Source: Atopsyche davidsoni | Lineage: Eukaryota; Arthropoda; Insecta; Trichoptera; Hydrobiosidae | Length of the DNA stretch: 64,000 nucleotides | NCBI GenBank assembly: GCA_022113835.1 | Contig: JAILWY010000010.1 | Coordinates: 9,261,001 to 9,325,000, forward strand | Direction of reading: 5' to 3' | Shown: positions 27,466-39,272 of the stretch, one piece after another | Position numbering within the stretch: position 1 is the stretch's first letter | Layout: each line of letters opens with the position of its first letter | Notes under the pieces: generated by a model | Databases searched by the model: none | What the model was told of the DNA's origin: nothing | What the model saw: only the letters and a program-made list of their open reading frames with translations | Program-made: the position numbers and the translations under genes

Positions 27466-27539
27466 CCAAGCGGAATTAATTCATCTTCGTCAATCGGTTC
27501 GGCTGGCCAACAGCCAACCTTCTTCCCCTTGGCCGGCAT
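27466..27539 (-). CDS. Sh: Candidate Shaker alternative first coding exon A
   Basis: In a GC-rich island on the minus strand an ATG (27539) opens 24 codons starting MPAKGKKVGCWPAEP, followed by an acidic run ending ELIPL, then GG and a strong donor (GG, GTAAGC). The two leftover bases make Gly with the first base of the common exon, giving Gly-SLPKL, which matches the Gly before SLPKL in fly Shaker. An in-frame TGA lies 12 bases before the ATG, so this is a true start rather than an internal frame. Composition changes sharply from AT-rich intron at the donor side. The N-terminus is short, with Lys at 4, 6 and 7, and would replace the long Gln-rich fly N-terminus. The identity as a Shaker exon is inferred from phase, strand and residue match; I cannot compare it with transcripts here. 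Confidence 0.72.
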
Positions 27540-27574
27540 AACTAGGCTTCAGGCAGTTAAGCGGCCGGGGCGGG

Positions 27575-27602
27575 TGGCGCTCGGCGGCGCGCCGAGGCGC
27601 CT
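27575..27602 (-). promoter_or_regulatory. GC-rich hairpin in the leader of exon A
   Basis: TCGGCG and CGCCGA arms with a three-base loop, extended by GGCGC/GCGCC with a bulge, about 35-65 bases before the ATG at 27539. If transcribed it would be a stable leader stem that could slow scanning. Further upstream an ATG at about 27637 opens a 27-codon upstream frame, should transcription start above it. Confidence 0.4.
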
Positions 27603-28257
27603 TGCCGCTTAGAGTTGCGATTTAAAGGGTGGTGATGCATGTCGGTGTTCCAGTCCCAAACGTCTCAGAGAGTCTCTTTGGCTGTACACTTTACTTTATT
27701 TTCAACACTATATTGTCATGATTACTCAACACTATTTAAATGTTAAAATCGTTAGTTTGTTAGTCGATCAGATTATGAATGACCTGGAAATAGAAAAACC
27801 AAGTTCAGCAATTAAGAATGCAAGTTTCTAAATTGTTCGTTAATGCTGATGATAACGGCTATATGGTATGACTGATTCGGCCACCGCTCTCAATGGGGAT
27901 GAATAGAAAATAAAGGTTCGGCGTGAAAGGTCTCTGCGACTGCCTTGAAAGCGTGCAATGAAAATTTTAGTTTATTAAACAATGCTAACGACACTGGAAA
28001 CCAACCTATGACGTTCTACTCCTTCATTGCGGCTTCTTCGTCAGCACTAAATCTGCTTAAACGACTTATTCTATTAACGGAATATTATGAAATTAAAAAA
28101 AATCAAAAACCATTTTTATATGTTTACGTAACCCTATATAATTATGTTTGAGAAAACAAACATATCAAATATAGGCCGACATAAACATGAGAAAACATGA
28201 TATTAAAATAAATCGATATAAAGAGGCGTAGGCACGCTGTGCGCTCATCATTTACAG

Positions 28258-28495
28258 GCAGCCACACAGGAAACAATTTGTCGCGGGAAGCTGGGAGGAA
28301 GCAGATAAACGCGCTTCGGTCGTTACAAGACAACTGTATCAGCGATTGGAGCCACGGCGAACGACCTCCCCGCCACCCGAGCAACGGGAAGCAACTTCAG
28401 CTCCCGAATGGCTGCGAATTTACGTAAACCACCCGAGTTTTCACGCGAGAGATCTTTTCCTGCCAGCCCTCAAAGATTTTATCTCACAACGCGGC
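28258..28495 (+). other. Exon-like open stretch on the plus strand
   Basis: On the plus strand a TTTACAG acceptor-like site and a GTAAGT donor-like site enclose 79 codons in a frame that is open from 28232 to 28618. The residues look protein-like (for example FVAGSWEEADKRASVV and EWLRIYVNHPSFHARDLF). There is no ATG in the frame, so it would have to be an internal exon of an unseen nested gene. GC content is raised, which lowers stop frequency, and the minus strand also has an open frame. No family recognised. Confidence 0.25.
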
Positions 28496-28738
28496 GTAAG
28501 TGTGTTACAGGAACGCAGTTTATATAAATATCAAGTACTTAAATTTGTACATACAATATTTAAAAAACCGTTCCCAAAAATAGTATATTTAAATTTAAAA
28601 CATATTTTACAATTAAAGTAAAAAAAAAATATCGGTTGATAAAACAAAATTGGGAAAATTCACAAAATAATATTATTATTATTTATTATCAAATATAATG
28701 GAAAACACACGAACATATATAAATTTATATTATTAAAT

Positions 28739-28887
<149 letters not shown>

Positions 28888-29256
28888 CAAATATAAATAT
28901 TTTTTTATTACTGTGCATTGCTTGTCTCCACCGCACCCACCGATATATAATTTGAGAAAATTAAGCATTCGATCTCAGAATATTCCATTTTAGATATTAT
29001 CAAAACTTTAATTATTTTTTGATTAGAAAAAATAAGAATATATATGGTTTTAACAACTTAAAAAAAAACAAAAACGTACCGAATTTTGATTAAAAGGTTT
29101 CACTGATATTATTAGATTAATAACATTTAACGTGGTATTAAATAAATAATGACACATCAAATACAAAAAAAAACAATTACAGCTATGTATAAAAATATTG
29201 ATATCAAATAATCAGTAAGACCTTTTAAAAACACAAACGAAAGCAATTGCTTTATA

Positions 29257-29259
<3 letters not shown>

Positions 29260-29319
<60 letters not shown>
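29260..29319. repeat. (TA)n microsatellite
   Basis: About 60 bases of uninterrupted TA after a TTTATATATT lead-in. Confidence 0.97.
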
Positions 29320-29321
<2 letters not shown>

Positions 29322-29329
29322 CATATTTG

Positions 29330-31030
29330 TAAATATATTTAATGTTTGTTTTTCAGCATAATGCAACAACCATATTGCAAAAATACTCAATTGATGCAAG
29401 TCAGTTTCAACTACAACAATATTAGATTTATCAAATCAATATCAAAATATTCGAATCCTGTCATTTTTCCCAATATATTTTGTCTTCTGGTAATCGTAGA
29501 AAACATATTTTTTCTACGACGCAGAAGTTATATGTCAAAGGTCATATTAATATGGTAGCTTTTTATATATATTATTATCTTCGTCGCATCATAAAAATAG
29601 AATACTATACTATTAAAGATAAATTTATATAAAAAGGGTGGATAACAAAGATTTTCATTTGGCCTTGTCCGATTTTCTCTGACGTAGCTGTTGCTATGGG
29701 CGAACCCGGCCAGTCGTACGCTTAAGGATATGAATTTTCGTTTGGATGCATTTGTATTCTGTATCTAATCCTTATACATATTTTTAAACACAATGAGATT
29801 CAATATTTTTTGAATACAAGGTCCGTGTGAAATGTTAATAGATCTTATTTTTTAAACATACATGGTGTTAAGTTGTGGGTGAACGCTCAGTTTGTATGAC
29901 ACAATTTCATGGGAAAATTTTAGAAATTTTTATTAAAAAAAGAGCCTGAAATATTTTATATCTCGAAAATTTCAAAGTACAGTAATGTGCTCAAAGAAAA
30001 AAGTCCTGCTTAGGAACAAAATCAATGCGAATCACCTATTAAGTAACAGCCATTACTAAACAGCTTTTCAGTAAACTTGATTTTTTTACAATATAATATA
30101 AAATTTTGAGTTGGAATTATTATCTATATCTATATCTATATCTATATAAAAACCATTAAATTATTTAATCGTTTATATATATATCTACCAATTACAGTAT
30201 GTTGTATTCAACTAGATGCGTTGACTGGGAAAAATGCATGACTCGATAGAAAACCTATAAATTTTACTAAAGAACCCAAATTATTAATGTAATTAAAGCA
30301 ATCGCCCTCTTCGAAATCCGCAAAAAATGAAACATATTGCGTAGTATAAATTTTCAAGGACATCACCATTTTTCATTTTACTCAAAATTACTCCTTCTTT
30401 AATGAAAATAAACAAATCAACTCACTTGAAATAGACGTCAAGACATTTTCACAAGCTATTAGATATGTACAAACGTAAAATAAACTAAGGATTACTTTTT
30501 TTTTGAATTTCCCACGAGAAGCACTAGCACAGTACTTGCACTATCAATTATCAGCGAGAAACTGAGGGGGACGATCGCCTAACGATCCATAATTCTAAAC
30601 ACACATACACAACTGCAATCGGTGTGCAGGGCTTTTGAAAAATGGTACAGTCCCAAGGACACCAGTGTTGCAACTTCACCTGCATTTTTTCCCGATCACT
30701 ATTTATTAACTAGCATCCAGTGCAGAATAAATCACGCAACAAGGAAAGCAAACACAATCACTTTAAGACGTCCGAAAGAAGTAATTTACCAATACGTAAT
30801 CGTACACGAGATGAATCGTACAATTTTCATGCTACTGGTCACCCTGTAATGGAGGGAAAATATGAATTTGAATGATGGACTTGGTACGCACAGAAACGTC
30901 ACTTTAAAAATTTGTGTGACTGATATGATTATGTATGGGGAAGTATTTTACTCTCATTAAAATAAGAAAGGTTAGTAGGACTGTGGGTTTGTTTCATGCC
31001 ATAAATAGGTAAATTTTATTGCGGGTAAGT
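29330..31030. other. AT-rich intronic DNA
   Basis: No exon recognised. A GC-richer patch at about 29650-29730 has a plus frame ending in SDVAVAMGEPGQSYA and a stop; it may be a repeat remnant. Confidence 0.4.
30121..30148. repeat. (TATATC)n hexanucleotide repeat
   Basis: Four and a half units of a six-base repeat in AT-rich DNA. Confidence 0.9.
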
Positions 31031-31370
31031 CGATGTTATGCAGGAGCAGGAGAATGAGAGTGCGGGGGGGTTACCTGGGATCCGCTTCCTCGTCTGGCTC
31101 CCGGGGGCAATCCTGCCTCGGCCGGAGGACAGGGGTAAGCCCCCATCTCTCCACAAACTCGATGCGGGCAATGGTGGCTGATCAGCGGACTGCCATCCTC
31201 TAGGCCTCGGCGCTCGCCCCCGAGGCCTCCCACTCGCGCCGTCTCAGCCCCTGCGTTTCCCTCTAACCTTGAAATCTTGCAGAGCTCTCCGACAAATATT
31301 TTCCGAAGAGTCTTGTTATCATTGTAACGCCTGTCCGGTAGAAAAACAGATCGGTTCGCTACATGGAATG
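31030..31370 (-). other. GC island with donor-like edge, no start codon in phase
   Basis: On the minus strand the island ends in GGATCCCAG before GTAACC. The frame that would suit the Shaker common exon (EPDEEADP before the split codon) is open but meets a TGA before any ATG; it could only be used as an internal exon after the CAG near 31160. A different frame is open for 112 codons without recognisable content. It may be leader or regulatory sequence. Confidence 0.25.
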
Positions 31371-31963
31371 TCACTCAATTTCACCGTTTAATTTTTAACA
31401 TTCTGTGGAATAGCGCAGAAACGTATTTACTTGGTTGATTTTTTTTATTATTCTGAGATTTTCTCTATTATAATAATAGTCGAGAGGAAGGCTAAGATTT
31501 TTTTGGAATAGGAGAGCTCTAAAAAAATATACTTTAACTGGAAGCGTTCAGTAGGATCAGATAATCTGATACATTAGGGTTTTTACACGAGATAAATGCA
31601 GCTCGGTGACATAAATTACTTCTTTCCATCTGTTGTATAAGCGATTCGTTTGGACTTCTAGCCTTAGGTGGTTATCTAACTCTTTGCAGCCGCATCGCTC
31701 GGGCTTCGAAGAAAATTTTAACTCTAACACCGTTACCCGGTACCTCTGCACGAGACATTACTTTTAAAGCATGCGTAGTGGAGTTCCGGCGAGTATGTTG
31801 GTACGACCATCGACTGGGACCTATCGGATATCTGCGGCAAGTGACGGGCACGCTGTCTTCGTGAAACTCAAACTGGAGAGCTTCACGCTACATCACCCTT
31901 AGAGATAAGGGTTATCAATTTAATAATACGCGGCAAAGGATAAGTACTTCTCAAAAATGCAAG

Positions 31964-32037
31964 ATGGCGGCACAAATCATTCTAGGAATACAACCTCCCA
32001 GATTTAACTACTTCCGCCAAGTTGCTTTTAAATGCTG
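31964..32037 (+). CDS. Candidate first exon of an unseen plus-strand gene
   Basis: A plus-strand ATG sits in the context CAAGATGGCGGC, which is both a strong start context and the classic YY1-type promoter-proximal motif. It opens 24 codons (begins MAAQIILGIQPPRFNYFRQV), then leaves TG before GTAAGA, a good donor. Read through without splicing it stops after one more codon. An earlier ATG at 31957 opens a 16-codon upstream frame. No partner exons were recognised downstream, and the protein is not recognised. It may be a nested gene in the Shaker intron or a fragment of a retrocopied gene. Confidence 0.3.
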
Positions 32038-32209
32038 GTAAGAAATTTTTCCGATAAGAGATAAGGCACGTGTTCGGCTAAAGAAATACAATTTCACGGC
32101 TGCCAAATAGTTGTACGGATTGACTCGCGAGACAACCGATAACGTTGAGGTTAAGCTGTATATACAAATACTCAAACATTTTCATCTGTATTATTCAGCG
32201 GTATTTTAC

Positions 32210-32295
32210 GTAATTTTTCGCAAAGATCGTTCAAGACGGAATCGTTGAGGCTTTCTCCGCGAGATACTAAAGATTCTGAGGGGGGTTTCATTCAT
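32210..32295 (-). CDS. Sh: Weak candidate Shaker first exon F below a CpG island
   Basis: Just below the GC island at 32340-32800 on the minus strand, an ATG at 32295 opens 28 codons starting MNETPLRIFSISRRKPQRF, with about ten Arg/Lys. It leaves AC before a moderate donor (ATTAC, GTAAAA), and joining gives Thr-SLPKL. A hydrophobic start followed by a strongly basic stretch is the general plan of an N-type inactivation ball, which is why it is listed. An in-frame TGA lies upstream. A second ATG four bases later opens a different 39-residue frame on the same strand, so the coding frame is ambiguous, and the donor is weak. Confidence 0.28.
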
Positions 32296-32339
32296 ATCCG
32301 ATCGCAGATTTGCGAAAATCGGAGAGAAGGTATCTCACA

Positions 32340-32800
32340 GCACTCGCTCCCCGCACGAGCGACGATCGGGCCGGCGGGACGGGCGCGCGTCCGGCGGCGA
32401 CGGCTGGTCTCGCGCGGGTACCTCGGCGCGGTCGACGGTCGGCGGTCGGCGGTCGGCGGTCGGCGTCGTGTCTGGCGCGCTCGGCGCGGCTGGGAGTGCG
32501 CCGCGTGCGTCGGCGGGCGCGGCTCGCGGACTACTGGCCCGGGGCTCGGCGCGCGCACGTCGCCCACTGCAGTGCCGCCGCGCCGGCTCCCCCCGCCCTG
32601 CGGCGGACCCAGCGCGGGAAAGCAACGCGCTGATAAGGGGCCCCTCGTGGCCGACCCTCGGCCGCCCTGCATCCGAGCGCCGCCGCCCAGCGACCACCTG
32701 GCCCTTATCACCGGACCCGCTCTCCAAGTTTGCAACTACTGCCGAACACCCCCTCCCCCCGCCCCCGCCCCCGACTCCCCCTGCCGTAGCTATTTCAATT
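32340..32800. promoter_or_regulatory. CpG-island-like block
   Basis: About 460 bases that are strongly GC- and CpG-rich, the sharpest compositional change in the window. It holds four tandem GGTCGGC units (about 32437-32465) and a C-run cluster at 32748-32784. Frames of up to 195 codons are open here on both strands and in several phases, as expected from composition, so none is called as coding. It is most simply a promoter, perhaps for candidate exon F on the minus strand. Confidence 0.5.
32748..32784 (-). promoter_or_regulatory. G-quadruplex-forming / GC-box cluster
   Basis: The minus strand has five consecutive runs of four or more G separated by one to three bases, with GGGGCGGGG GC-box cores. 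It lies at the upstream edge of the CpG-rich block for minus-strand transcription. Confidence 0.6.
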
Positions 32801-32839
32801 TGATTCTTTCACCCATACACTTAAGTAACTGATATTGTC

Positions 32840-35800
32840 TTGCTTTGTTAGATAATGCCGGCGGGAAAGGTTCGCGGAGCCGGTCACCAATACAATCAAA
32901 CACGTGGAAAAACCGCAAAAATATTAAATTTAAAAACATCAAAATAGAATATTACCAAGTAATCTCTGTCAAAAGCATTGAATACGTATCATAATTCTAA
33001 AAAAAATAATTTTAAATTAGCAGGTAAAAATTTACAATTTAGTTTTGCACGTAGCCAAATTTCACTATTCGCATTTTCACTAGCAAATATATTTGCTAGA
33101 GATGGCTTGGAAAATATTGGCTTTTCAGGAAAACGTACTGATAAGAGTGGCAACATGTACCACCCCTTAGTTCCGCACTACTGTGCGGCGCTGAAAGCGA
33201 AGTGGAAGTGAGGCAGTAATATCTTAATATTTCAGTCACACTAAATTTTGACGTTTGCTAATTAACTGCAAACGTCAAAAACTTTGATCATTTTATATGT
33301 AACTCATTGTGAAGTATTATGCGTTACTTGAGGCAAATTTAAAAATTTAAAACACACGCAGGTCATCTGTGAATATTTTATTTTTTCATGTGCGCATATA
33401 ATTTTTTATCTGATAGTACTGTTTTTATTTTCAGCAAACCTATTTGTGTAAAATATATTAACATAAAATGAAAATCGAAAAAAAAACCTATTTAATAAAA
33501 CAGATAAAATATATCGAAATGTAAACGTGATTTGTAAAATAAAAGCGATATTACTAAAAATTAACAATATTTAACTGATCATTTTTTTCTAGAATCCACA
33601 TATACTGACCCTAAACAACAAAAAATGTATTTTACTAACAAGTGTCAAAACAAGAAGTCATATATATAATATATATATTAAGATAAATTACGGTTTTTTA
33701 TTGAACTTTTACATCTTTCACCATTGAAACATTTATTTCAACACTAAGAAACGTCGTTTTAAAACGAAGTAAGGATAACCTAGAAATAGGATGGAAACAA
33801 GGATGTTGTACAAAAATTAAAAAGCCTTACATAAAATAAGATATCCACTTCATATCATAAAGTTATAAAGTAGGTTATCACATTTTATCGTTCAAGAGAG
33901 ATCGTATTGGTGAAATATGTGAGATGCTTGGACCGCATAGCCCGCATTGCCATCCGCATTATCAAAAATTTCAACATTCACTCATTGCAAGCATAATCAA
34001 TAAAATGTTTTCTCGAAATGGTTATATAATAGAGTACAGTGAACCGTCTGTACTGGATTATCAAAAAACAACAATAAAACGCTTTATTTTGAGTTGATAC
34101 GCTCAGGTAATGTATGAGGTTGAAATAATTTTATTAGAATTATTAAGGAGTCTTTTTTTATGTAAAAATATGAGCACCCTTGAAAATTTTTTTGTTGGGT
34201 TTAAATCACAAAATTATTGCGTACGCAGTTAGTTAAAATATTTCAATATCGATATTACAAATTATCCCATCACATCCTATGATGCGAAAATATGAAACTC
34301 ACTTATTTTTCTACAGATTGAATATTTTTAAAAATAAACGAAAAATCCAATTACTACTCGCAATCTTTTTATTTTATAAAATATACTTAAATAGTGGCGT
34401 TTTATCATAAAAAAACCCAGTATGTAGCGTATCTCTAAGATGGCTAATGTGAGTTGTTAAATTTTTAGCATTACTCCAATGATAGAATAAATGCCATAAA
34501 GTTCTGGAAGCGTCCCAAGACTCAATGGTGTTTTCTGACGGATATTTAAGAGTTACAATATCTTCAATTCTTATCTTCTTATTGGCAAGTTTTGGTTAGT
34601 AAAAAAATCGTTCAAACTGAGCTACGAAACATTTTCATTAGTTAATGTATGAAAGCTTTTTTCCTTAATTTCATTTTTAGAAGAGCGATTTCCAATTTGA
34701 TGAATGGCGAAATTTGGCTATGCGCGATAAAAAATCTATTTCAATTCCTCTGCTAGCCCAGTAGCCTTAGGATTATATTTCCGGAGTTTCATACTCGTTT
34801 TGAACGATGGCTTAAAAAAAAATTATTTAGATATTATGTTATATTGTTCACATTTGATAAAACTAGCAAGGTTTTCAATTTAAAAAAAAAAATAATTATC
34901 AATATCTTGTTTAATTAAAAATGATATTACTCAAATTAAATTAAAATATTTATTAATTGCTTAATAATAATAACCGTTTATTTCTCTAGGAAAAAACCAA
35001 TGGAAATGAACAAAATCATTGTAATTTACGGAAATAATCTTTTAATTAATAAAATACCTAATAAAAAATCAAAAAGAACAAAAGAAACTACCAGCTATGA
35101 AAAACTAAGCTTAAAAAAATAGTCATAAATGAGATTATCAATAATTTTAATAACATACATGACGGTTTCCAAAAAATTACCATCAAACATTTGGTCAAAA
35201 TAATAATATCTCAGGAAATCTCATTATTTACAAATAAGAACTTTTAAAGGTTTTCAAATGAGTACATAGAAAAGATATCATTTGATTTTTTGTTGTATGA
35301 GTGTTTGAATTCAATTTCTAATTCCTTACATCTAAAAGAATTTAATCATCTCAGCTTCGATTTAATGTTTGCGTTTCAAAGCTAAATTTTACGCTTACGC
35401 TAAATTTCGTATCATATATTAATACATTAGGTCGGATGGGTTAGGAGAAAATATACCTCTTAGAATATACCAAAAAGCTATTTTTAGATTTCCATAGTAA
35501 ATAAACTGGTATGTATAATCTCTCACTAACACAATCATTGTATTAGTTTGCGTAATGAACTTATTACACTTGGACGCGTTTAATTTGGGAGATTTCGTTT
35601 GTTTCCGATAGTCGTAAAAGCTTCGACTAATAACCGCAGCTGCGAAGATAGACGTCAAAGGAGTTTAGCGTTCAAGTACAAGGTTGTTATCTCTATGATT
35701 GATTGCAAAGAGATTCATTCGGGAGTGACCCGAAGCATTTGGTACACTTAAATAGATATGATTAATTTTTCATTTACAAACTACAAAAATCAATGTAACG

Positions 35801-36830
35801 ATGTAATGACATTGAGCGTTACTATATAATAATGTTTTATTTAGAAAGTATAATATATAAACAATTAATTTTTATTGTTTATTACTGTTTTTCTCGACGC
35901 TTATTTATCTAGCTCAGCTCCAGATCAAAGATTTAGGAAAAAAACTGTCACTGATGCTTTTATTTACGTATTGATTGTCAGGTATTAATAAGTTTTAATA
36001 GGTTCTAGAAATCATTTATCATCAATAAAAACTTTTGATTTATTTAATTACCTTAATGTGTTCAAAGTGATAATTAAAGACTTAAAGAACTCGAGAAAAT
36101 ATTCTTACGGTCGGTGATGAGTCAAGAAGAAAATAAGTAAACGGTCCTTGTGAAACAACATGGAAATAAGCGTTTATACAGAGAGAAGGCTTTAAAATTA
36201 TTAAAAATTAAACTTTATATACAGATTATATAACTTCTAATCAATTTTTAACAATATATATTGTATATTTAAAAAATATATATTATTATTTACCTCTGTT
36301 TAGTATTAGGATTTAGGGCATCTTAAATACATAAATTTTTTACACACCTAAACTTTTTTTATGGTTTTCTTTTAATTCTATTGATTGCCTAGTTTTATCA
36401 ATAGTTTTGACGTAAATGAAATTTTATTTGAGATATTGTAACAATTCAGACAAACCAATTTTCAGAGTCCACATTAATGTGGCTGAATGACTATTGCAAG
36501 TAAGTTACGGGTTTTGACAGCACTATTTTAAAAGTTGTCTCAGGCAAGATTTCTATGCTCCCATTTTAAATATATACAGGCCTCTTCCTTCTGTGTATAT
36601 AAATAATTTTTCTTATCCAATTTTATTGTTATTTCAACTAAAAATAAAAGTTAATAGAACATGTTCATACATGATAAACAGATTAATGGTGAAGATTTTT
36701 TTTTAAATTTGCTTTTTATTTAAATAAGTAATTGGAACAATTAAGCTAAGCACGCTTTAAATATTAAATATGTACAAATTAATATGTAAATAGAAAAAAA
36801 TATATATAAGTGTTTGATAATTAAAATATT
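32840..36830. other. AT-rich intronic DNA
   Basis: No exon recognised. A short frame at 36161-36109 (-) fits the Shaker phase but was rejected because a TATA box lies too close to its ATG. Confidence 0.5.
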
Positions 36831-36899
36831 AAGAAAAATGCACAGAAATGAGTGGCAGTTCCGGACCATTTCCCTAAAACTCCATCGTTCAAAAAAGAA

Positions 36900-37190
36900 A
36901 ATCCAGGGATGGGGGGAGACGGTGAGGGGGCGATATTAGTCCGGGGTCCCGGGGCGGACTCTAAATTCAAAACGCCTGTTGGTGACGTCACAGTCTTTGT
37001 TTGCCAACGCAAGGGGGTGGGGGCGAGGGTGCCACTCGTGCGCGCCCCTCGAGCGGGACGCGGGCTCCGGAGAGGGCTCTCCGCGGCGCTTACTCACTAA
37101 ACAAACTCGAAATGCCCGCGGTCTGGAGGAGACGCACTGGCCAGCAACAAGATCTCTGCGCCGATTACGACATTTCGAGACAATGATTTG
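36900..37190. other. GC island with a full CRE
   Basis: G-rich on the plus strand, with a perfect TGACGTCA at 36983-36990. A plus-strand ATG at 36909 opens 63 codons (begins MGGDGEGAILVRGPGADSKF), ending at 37100. On the minus strand 24 codons are open up to a GTAAGC donor in the Shaker phase but without ATG. A promoter or regulatory role is more likely than coding. Confidence 0.35.
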
Positions 37191-37199
37191 CTGTGAGCT

Positions 37200-39190
37200 C
37201 AAGCATCAACAACGAACTCGTAATTTCACTAAAGCGATTCACGATCCAAGATTTCGTCGTAATTTTTATTAATAATAATTCAAATAATTTCAATTTTTTT
37301 ACACATGAAATTTGTATTGCTCCACGAGGCAAACATTGCTAATTTTGAAACATTACAACAACCTAAATATATAATTAATTAATAAATTAATTTAAGCTAT
37401 GTATACAGCAAGATAAATTCAGTTATAGTTTTTTCTGATATCAAATTACGATTTATCATACCACTAACCGGTTCAAGTTAAGCACCACCCAATAAATTAA
37501 TTTAATAGTGAAGAAAAAATCTCTGAAATAAATTTGTCCGAATTCAGAACAAAGCAATTCTCTTAAAATGTATGAATGTTTGGTGATTATAATTAAAACA
37601 ATTGTATGAACGATATAATATTTGAGATCTCGTGTTTTGAAGTGATGGTAGAAACAAGAATTTTTGTTTTGAAATATATATCTTTATATGAGAAGTAAAG
37701 ATATGAATAAAATATATAAGCTAGATGTATATAATAATATTTATATGAGAAATTTACATCTGAGATGCAAGCTCTCTGTTGCTTAGAAATAAGAAATATG
37801 GAAATCTATATGCAAAAAGTAAAAAGATCATGTCGGTGCAGTTGATAGCAGTCTTTGAAGTCGATAAAGAACTCCAGACATAAGGTCAATCATTACTCAA
37901 TGTATGAAAAGTATTGCTTTCATTAATAATTTATGACTAGACTTTAATATTTTGTCAGATTTTTCAGTGTTTTGAAAAACATAAAATATAAGAGAAGATC
38001 TAGATCTAGTCTTGTAAAAAAACTTATTAAAATGACAATAAGATGTGTTTGATTAAACATTCTCACAGTTTTATCTCATGAATTTCATAAAAAAACTAAA
38101 AGACTATTTCGTTATCTTAAATTTATGCTTATAAATTGAATATAAAAGTGAACAGGTTCTTTAGATTTCATCGAAACCAATGGTGATTTTTGTCTTTGAA
38201 TAGAAAGGAAAACCAATTATTCTACTGCATACCAAAACCATTTTTGGGTCAAAGCATATACGTTAGTTAATATATTTTTTATACCAAACGAAAACCGAAC
38301 AAATGTGAAAAAAAACCAATACGCGTCATTGATCTCCAAAAATGGCCACAATAAAAATTTTCACGGGCACAATATGGGTATTTCCAGTTACGCGTTTCGA
38401 TGTTGGAGAGAAATAATCTTGTACTCTGTGTTTTTCGTACGAATAATAAACCTAGAAAATTCTTGAAATAAAACAAATAATATTTATTTTTTGAACTTCA
38501 AACAATTTTGTTAAGCAATATAATAATATGACATTCATTTTCAATTGGGATAAATTACATTTTCGGTAAAACCTTTTTTTTTTTTCATATCATCACTTGT
38601 CTAAATATACTAAATTCACACATATATATATATGTTTATATATATATATAAACGTAAATTTAATTATTTATTTATATTAAATTTATCTAATGTTGGCTAC
38701 TTGGGATTTTCAGAGAGTTATTTGCCCATAAAACAATTTACGGAACATTTACAATAAGATAAATAAAAAATTAGTTTCTATTAAAATAAACCAATATTTA
38801 AAATATAATATAAAAACAAGAACAATTTTTTTTCTATTTGATCGTCATTATGTGTATGTTAGCCTTATTTCGATTAATTAATGACAGCTTTAATATGTTA
38901 ATCTTTATTATTTATGGTATTGAAAATTAAGATATTCAAATTTAATAGACTTCTTTTATTTTTCAATATACGTATACAAGTATGAAATTATAAAATAAGA
39001 TTATATAGGATTACTTTAAAATAAAAAGAGTAATTTCTTTTATTACAGTATTGCATTGACACACTTGGCATTTTGCCAATTATCAAAAATGAATGTCAAT
39101 TCTATAAAAGTATATTAATATCTTTATCATCCATTTAATGTATTTGTTTGTCTTAAAGATAATTGTTTTTATGAAAATGAAAGGAAAAAC
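37200..39190. other. AT-rich intronic DNA
   Basis: Nothing recognised apart from short AT repeats near 38624-38652. Confidence 0.5.
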
Positions 39191-39201
39191 CAAACACTCA
39201 C

Positions 39202-39272
39202 ATTAAATCTCCTGCTGCGCAAGCAGTTGGCTGCCCAATGTACGAAAATACTGTCAAGTCATGGCGAGACAT
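39202..39272 (-). CDS. Sh: Candidate Shaker alternative first coding exon D
   Basis: Minus-strand ATG at 39272 (A at -3) opens 23 codons starting MSRHDLTVFSYIGQP and ending CAAGDL, then leaves AT before a full GTGAGT donor. Joining to the common exon forms Met-SLPKL in frame. In-frame stops lie upstream (TAA near 39323). GC content rises only across this short stretch (about 39202-39300) in otherwise AT-rich DNA, which favours a real exon. It lies 1.1 kb from candidate C, so the two may share a regulatory region. The residues are not recognised from any known Shaker isoform. Confidence 0.42.

Noticed and set aside
29685..29710. RFX X-box-like sequence (GTTGCTATGGGCGAAC)
   Set aside because: The right half site deviates at the last position for every allowed spacer length.
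32245..32832. 195-codon plus-strand frame and overlapping 147-, 130-, 111- and 107-codon frames
   Set aside because: All lie in a very GC-rich block where stop codons are rare in every phase; none shows recognisable residues or a consistent start.
36109..36161. 17-codon minus frame (MLFHKDRLLIFFLTHHR) ending in the Shaker phase at GTAAGA
   Set aside because: A TATA box lies about 15-20 bases before the ATG, so transcription would start after it; C at -1 of the donor and AT-rich composition add doubt.
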